DNA from: Bacillota bacterium
GTDB lineage: Bacteria; Bacillota; Clostridia; Oscillospirales; Oscillospiraceae
Length of the DNA stretch: 25,236 nucleotides
Assembly (NCBI GenBank): GCA_023395775.1
Contig: JAEWYA010000180.1
Span: 1-25,236, forward strand
Direction of reading: 5' to 3'
The position numbers and the translations under genes were made by a program. The notes beneath the pieces are model-generated. The model saw nothing but the letters and a program-made list of their open reading frames with translations. It ran no database searches and was not told where the DNA came from. Shown here one piece after another: positions 21,571 through 25,236 of this stretch (positions within the stretch are counted from its first letter, which is position 1; every line of letters starts with the position of its first letter).

Positions 21571-23004
21571 TCACTCCTTACTGTAATCCTGAAGCATTTT
21601 TACAATCTCATACAGGCTGTCTCTTCGGCCCACGTTTCCGGGGAAGATAATGTATGACAGCCCGGGAAACCGGGATTCCGGCCCGATTTTCCATACCGGG
21701 ATTCCGGGCAGGACCTGCCCCTGTACCTCCGCACACCGGACGTTCAGCCCGTGGACCCCGATTTCGCTGGACGTTATGCCACCCTTGGCAATCATAAAGC
21801 GGGGCCGCAGAGTTAGACCGGACACAAATCCGGTCATCGCTTTGGAGATCTGCACCGAAAGACTGAGCGCGGCCCGCGGGTCTCCGTCGGACGGCAGGAG
21901 CAGTTTCCGGCCTGTGTAGACCACAGCGGTCTTCCTTAGCGACAGCTGGCGTTCAATCTCCCCCTGCACCCGCACGCGCTCCACCTGAAACTGGGCGGCG
22001 CTCAAAACGTTTTCCGAATGGAAGGGGACCGCAACGGTTCCCGGAAGCTCAAGCAGCCGTTCCATCTGCTCCGTCGTCTTATTCACATGGGACCCCACCA
22101 GAACCAGCCCGCCCGTCTGAGTCTTCAAATCGCTCAGTTCCCCCGGCTCCAGCAGCGGTTGGTCGCGGACACAGCCAAGGACTTTGGGAAGCGCTGCCGC
22201 CGTCCGAAACAAAAAGTGCTTCCCGTGCCGCATCGCTTCGCTCAGGGCCAACGCAAAAACCCGAAGATCTGCGTAGTCAAGCGCGTTGACAATGATCTTT
22301 CGGAAATGTTCTGCCCGAATCAGCAGCTTCGCCGCTGATTCAACATCGCCGCTTCGCAAAAGCTCCAATGGAAGGACGATCTGCTCGTCCGCCGGATACC
22401 GCCCCTGGGTTTTTTCCTCCACCCATTTGGATAAGTCGGAATTGTGATAGCCAAACGTAGCGTCTCTTGCAAATTCCGTTTCGGCGGCGGGAATCAGAAA
22501 GCCGTCAGACTGGACATAATGAATACCGCCCGCGGTATAGCGTCCGCTCTCCGGGAAAAAGGGGCAGAGGACTTCCCCGTCAAACGGGCCCAAGCCTGCG
22601 GCCTCCAGATTCTCCCGAAGGGTCTGCGTCTCAAGCGGGTAATGGCCGCGCAGCGTTGAGTCCCCGCGAGAAATCAGAAGGAACTGCTTTCCGCATTCGT
22701 GGGAGATGACGGCAAGCCTCTGCGCGATTTCCGCATGGACACGGGCAGTCCCCTCCTCGCTCATGCTTCGGGAATTGGTCAGGATAAAAAACATCGTCCG
22801 GGGCTGGGCAAAGCCGGCGCGGATGCTCTCGGCGCTCCAATCGGTATAGACGGATACATGATGAACCGTCTGAATTCCGGTGGGGTCATCGTCCAGAACG
22901 ACGATTTTACAGTTCAGTGCCCTCATGCCGAGGCAGAATGCCTCCATATCCGGCTCAAACGGTTTTTCATACATCCGGGATATGCTTTCCAAAGTCTCTG
23001 TCAA
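21571..23004 (-). CDS. Long-form four-carbon acid sugar kinase (DUF1537)
   Basis: This 477-aa DUF1537 kinase has the N-terminal domain motifs VVLDDDPTGIQTVHHVSV (about 35-52) and ISRGDSTLRGHYPLE (about 111-125). The C-terminal nucleotide domain has GLVLVGSHVNKTTEQM, AKGGITSSEIGVHGL and a final IIFPGNVG. It differs from the short kinase encoded at 9444-10718 and belongs to a longer subgroup. The TTG at 23004 overlaps the AraC stop (TTGA) and has GAGGAGGGG upstream, supporting translational coupling. An ATG ten codons later (22974) is the alternative start. No PdxA gene accompanies it, so its phosphorylated product may go to another enzyme, perhaps the cupin or aldolase. Confidence 0.88.
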   Translation of the reverse strand: MTETLESISRMYEKPFEPDMEAFCLGMRALNCKIVVLDDDPTGIQTVHHVSVYTDWSAESIRAGFAQPRTMFFILTNSRSMSEEGTARVHAEIAQRLAVISHECGKQFLLISRGDSTLRGHYPLETQTLRENLEAAGLGPFDGEVLCPFFPESGRYTAGGIHYVQSDGFLIPAAETEFARDATFGYHNSDLSKWVEEKTQGRYPADEQIVLPLELLRSGDVESAAKLLIRAEHFRKIIVNALDYADLRVFALALSEAMRHGKHFLFRTAAALPKVLGCVRDQPLLEPGELSDLKTQTGGLVLVGSHVNKTTEQMERLLELPGTVAVPFHSENVLSAAQFQVERVRVQGEIERQLSLRKTAVVYTGRKLLLPSDGDPRAALSLSVQISKAMTGFVSGLTLRPRFMIAKGGITSSEIGVHGLNVRCAEVQGQVLPGIPVWKIGPESRFPGLSYIIFPGNVGRRDSLYEIVKMLQDYSKE

Positions 23005-23903
23005 AACGACCCCTCCTCGCTTCCGCCGTCTGCTTCCGGAGCGCCGTCCTTTAAGGGGATCTCAAATTCACCCGGCGGCGTGTTGGAGTTGTGGACCACA
23101 TTGATTCCCTGCTCCCTCCGGACGCGGTTCAGGTATTCGCTGGGCGGCATACCGGTGATCTCTTTGAAAACGCGGCTGAAATAATGGATGCTCTCAAAGC
23201 CCAACCTCTCAGCAATCTGCGTGATATTGAGATCGGTATACAGCATCAGCTCCCTGGACCGTTCGACTTTGCGCAGGCGAATGTATTCGTTGGGAGCATA
23301 TCCCAGCTCCCGATGAAATACCTCGGAAAAGTAGTTCTTATGATATCCGCACACGGCCGCGACTTTTGAAACCACAATGGGTTCTTCCAGATTGCTCTCA
23401 ATGTAGTCCAGTCCCCTCTGAATTCGTTTGCTCTTGGCATTGGTCGGAAGAGGCGGCGCGACGCGGGCGGAATTTTGCCCGGTCATGCTCCGCTGCAGCA
23501 GCACGAGAAACTCACACAGACGAAGGCCGACCAGCTCGTCAAAGCCCGGAAGCTGGTTGACAGCCTCTTCAAAAAGGCTCTTGATCAGCTTGTCCTGAAA
23601 TACGTCCAAATGCGGAACACAGATCGGGAACTGCTCGATCTGATGTTTCAGACGCGCGTCACAGGTGAATTTGATGCTCAGGCTGCTGGAGTTGTCCAGA
23701 CTGTACACTGCATGGTCTGCTTTCGGAGGGACCATGATTAGCGTCCCTGTCTTCAGTGAATACGCCGCTTTCCCCACGGTAACATGGGCGTTTCCAGAGA
23801 TTCCATAGATGAAATGGTAAAAGGCATGGCGGTGCTTATCAATATACTGTCCGGGCTTTTTCATATCCCGGACAACGCGGTGTACGGTCACATCCGGAAG
23901 CAT
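23001..23903 (-). CDS. AraC-family transcriptional regulator with cupin sensor
   Basis: This 300-aa protein has an N-terminal AraC-type cupin domain (DKHRHAFYHFIYGISGNA, then KTGTLIMVPPKADH). The C-terminal AraC DNA-binding domain has two helix-turn-helix units, VSKVAAVCGYHKNYFSEVFH and ITQIAERLGFESIHYFSRVF followed by TGMPPSEYLNRVR. The ATG at 23903 is chosen because GGAGGTGAT lies 8 nt upstream; the GTG at 23912 is part of that site. It is the first gene of a leftward operon with kinase and cupin and is divergent from the aldolase at 24100. It probably controls both in response to an acid sugar or phosphorylated intermediate. Confidence 0.92.
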   Translation of the reverse strand: MLPDVTVHRVVRDMKKPGQYIDKHRHAFYHFIYGISGNAHVTVGKAAYSLKTGTLIMVPPKADHAVYSLDNSSSLSIKFTCDARLKHQIEQFPICVPHLDVFQDKLIKSLFEEAVNQLPGFDELVGLRLCEFLVLLQRSMTGQNSARVAPPLPTNAKSKRIQRGLDYIESNLEEPIVVSKVAAVCGYHKNYFSEVFHRELGYAPNEYIRLRKVERSRELMLYTDLNITQIAERLGFESIHYFSRVFKEITGMPPSEYLNRVRREQGINVVHNSNTPPGEFEIPLKDGAPEADGGSEEGSF

Positions 23904-23921
23904 GGGTATCACCTCCAGGAC

Positions 23922-23950
23922 AGTATAACATTTCTCGGAAAATCAAGCAA
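23922..23950 (-). promoter_or_regulatory. Promoter of araC-kinase-cupin operon
   Basis: On the minus strand, TTGCTT (23950-23945), 17 bp and TATACT (23927-23922) form a fair sigma-A promoter. The AT-rich stretch up to 24010 contains AATTG (23984-23988) and CAATT (23998-24002) as a possible regulator half-site pair. I could not define the aldolase gene's promoter on the plus strand. Confidence 0.55.
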
Positions 23951-24099
23951 AAAAATATAAATAATTTTAATTTAAAATACGAGAATTGTGCAAATAGCAA
24001 TTAGTTTTTTTACAAGACATTCAGGCCGGATCAGAGTAATCTAAAAAAAGCGGCACAGATACCGCGGCAGTTATGAAGATAAGAAAAAGAGGAAGGATC

Positions 24100-25008
24100 A
24101 TGGCGATGGAAAAGAAAATTCTTGGCGTAGTCCCCCCGATTATTACGCCTGTTGACGAAAACGAGCATGTGGACGAAGAGGCACTGCGCAAGCTGATCGA
24201 CCATTGCATTGAAAACGGGATTCACGGAATTTTTGTCTGCGGGTCCAACGGGGAGTGCATGAGTCTGACCCAGTCCGAGCGCGACCGGGCAATTAAAATC
24301 GCCGTGGACGAGTGCCGCGGGCGGGTTCCCGTCATGGCTGGCTGCATGGACACCAGTACGGAGCGTGTGATTGAAAATATCAGGCGCTTTGAGGATATGG
24401 GCGGTGAGACGGCCGTCGTCACCTCCGTTTTTTACGCCCGCCATGCCACGCAGGATGAAACGGTGCGCCACTTCGAGGAGATCAGCCGCCATACCTCCTG
24501 CAACCTGATGATTTACAATATCCCCATGTTTACCGGCTTAAATCTGACACCGGATACCATTTTCAAAATCAGCCGGATTGACAAGGTTATCGGCATCAAG
24601 GATTCCTCCGGCAATTATCCGAATTTCACCAAGCTGCTTCAGTATTTCAAAGGGACCGGCTTCCTGGTGTTCCAGGGGACCACCAGCCTGGCCGTACCCA
24701 GCATGCTGATGGGCGCCGACGGCTTTGTCCCGTCTCTTGCCCCGCTGTTTCCGACGGTGCATATCAAATTATACGAGAGCGGGAAAGCCGGCAATATTGA
24801 AGAGTGCATGAAATGGGGCAGACTCCTGGACGAAATCTCGAAGCTGTACGGCATGGCTAAGAGCCAGACCTCCTCCACCAAATATGCGATGAGCCGCATG
24901 GGCTTTTGCTCCGAGCGCGTGTTGCGGCCCACGGAGCCGATCACCGGGGAGGAGAGGAGTCGGATCGACGCCCATATAGAAAAGTACCGGGAGTACGCGG
25001 CGCTGTAA
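24100..25008 (+). CDS. NAL/DHDPS-family aldolase (second copy)
   Basis: This 302-aa class I aldolase has Schiff-base K167 (GIKDSSG), catalytic Y139 (YNIPMFTG) and the carboxylate loop GSNGE (48-52), again not the GTTGE of true DapA. It differs clearly from the copy encoded at 11878-12783, so the two are paralogues rather than a recent duplication. The ATG at 24100 has GAGGAAGG upstream; the longer frame from 24073 adds a basic stretch without a ribosome site. It is divergent from the AraC-family regulator. The expected chemistry is retro-aldol cleavage of a 2-keto acid to pyruvate, with the actual substrate unknown. Confidence 0.88.
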   Translation: MAMEKKILGVVPPIITPVDENEHVDEEALRKLIDHCIENGIHGIFVCGSNGECMSLTQSERDRAIKIAVDECRGRVPVMAGCMDTSTERVIENIRRFEDMGGETAVVTSVFYARHATQDETVRHFEEISRHTSCNLMIYNIPMFTGLNLTPDTIFKISRIDKVIGIKDSSGNYPNFTKLLQYFKGTGFLVFQGTTSLAVPSMLMGADGFVPSLAPLFPTVHIKLYESGKAGNIEECMKWGRLLDEISKLYGMAKSQTSSTKYAMSRMGFCSERVLRPTEPITGEERSRIDAHIEKYREYAAL

Positions 25009-25021
25009 GGAGGAATGTTCG

Positions 25022-25036
25022 GTGGAACCTATATAA
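25022..25036 (+). pseudogene. Start stub of a gene cut by an IS
   Basis: A strong ribosome site (AAGGAGGA, 25007-25014) overlaps the aldolase stop, and a GTG follows at 25022 with 8-nt spacing, but the frame ends after four codons (GTG GAA CCT ATA TAA). This looks like the beginning of the next operon gene, interrupted by the insertion sequence whose transposase starts at 25156. Inference only. Confidence 0.35.
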
Positions 25037-25090
25037 TGCCCACTGAATAATTGAAAACTTCTTGCAGCACAAGACTTTGATGCCCATTTA

Positions 25091-25099
25091 TGATATAAT
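25091..25099 (+). promoter_or_regulatory. Extended -10 promoter of the right-edge IS
   Basis: TGATATAAT (25091-25099) is an extended -10 element (TGnTATAAT) about 57 bp before the transposase start. No good -35 box is seen at 16-18 bp, which is compatible with an extended -10 promoter. The IS left end probably lies between 25030 and 25070 but cannot be fixed from this window. Confidence 0.5.
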
Positions 25100-25155
25100 A
25101 TGTGTAAGAAAAAAGGGCCAGATATGGACAAAAGCTTGCACATGGAGAGAAGGGT

Positions 25156-25236
25156 ATGTACAAATACAGCAATGGGCAAAATAGTCTGGCGGATTTCAAA
25201 CAGCCAGTCGGCATGCTTCTGAAAGAAAACAATCGC
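25156..25236 (+). CDS. IS5/IS1182-type transposase, N-terminal part (runs off window)
   Basis: The ATG at 25156 is preceded by AGAGAAGGG. The 27 visible codons start MYKYSNGQNSLADFKQPVGM, the typical opening of a group of Clostridia IS5/IS1182-type transposases. The frame is open to the window edge. It is a different element from the two IS1182-like remnants at 6973-7190 and 20105-21019. Whether it is intact cannot be seen. Confidence 0.65.
   Translation, partial: MYKYSNGQNSLADFKQPVGMLLKENNR

Overview
The window looks like chromosomal DNA from a gut-type member of the Bacillota, most likely the Clostridia/Oscillospirales. The reasons are strong AGGAGG-type ribosome binding sites, consensus TTGACA/TATAAT promoters, a GGGtGRT/NifU-like gene pair, Tn916-like integrase and excisionase genes, DUF3846/DUF6809-type element genes and IS1182-like transposase remnants. 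The assignment is inferred from gene content only. No rRNA, tRNA or CRISPR array was seen.

Layout. (1) 1-1969: a radical SAM gene overlapping a TetR-family regulator gene, driven by a promoter buried in a 47-bp perfect palindrome that is probably the regulator's own operator. (2) 2037-3909: a perfect consensus promoter, a NifU/IscU-like scaffold gene, a GGGtGRT gene and an intrinsic terminator. (3) 3914-7190: a decayed integrative element. It holds an apparently intact integrase, an excisionase, a truncated amidoligase, a frameshifted DUF6809-like gene, DUF3846, a truncated small ORF and the 3' end of an IS1182-like element. Several gene junctions carry hairpins. (4) 7228-20100: a regulator with a PrpR-type sensor domain, divergent from a ten-gene acid-sugar operon. 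In order this encodes a DUF1537 kinase, an iron-type alcohol dehydrogenase, an NAL/DHDPS-type aldolase, a PdxA2-like dehydrogenase, a D-2-hydroxyacid dehydrogenase, an unknown membrane protein, a LarA-like racemase and a TctB-TctA-TctC transporter. (5) 20105-21019: a second, inverted IS1182-like remnant with its transposase broken by a stop codon and an internal deletion. (6) 21168-25008: a second acid-sugar locus. AraC-family regulator, long-form DUF1537 kinase and cupin genes run leftward, divergent from a second NAL/DHDPS aldolase. (7) 25022-25236: the stub of a next gene, cut off by another IS whose transposase runs off the window.

How the genes may work together (inference). TctABC imports an organic or sugar acid. 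A LarA-like enzyme and the dehydrogenases adjust its stereochemistry or oxidation state. DUF1537 kinase plus PdxA2 is the established D-threonate/D-erythronate-type route to dihydroxyacetone phosphate and CO2. The NAL-type aldolases could split a 2-keto-3-deoxy acid to pyruvate and an aldehyde, which the alcohol dehydrogenase would reduce. The exact substrate cannot be read from sequence. The most unusual points are the combination of a nickel-racemase-like protein with DUF1537/PdxA2 enzymes, the matched GATTGCAT boxes at both divergent promoters, the PrpR-type regulator without a recognisable GAFTGA loop, and the bracketing of the catabolic island by inverted IS remnants.
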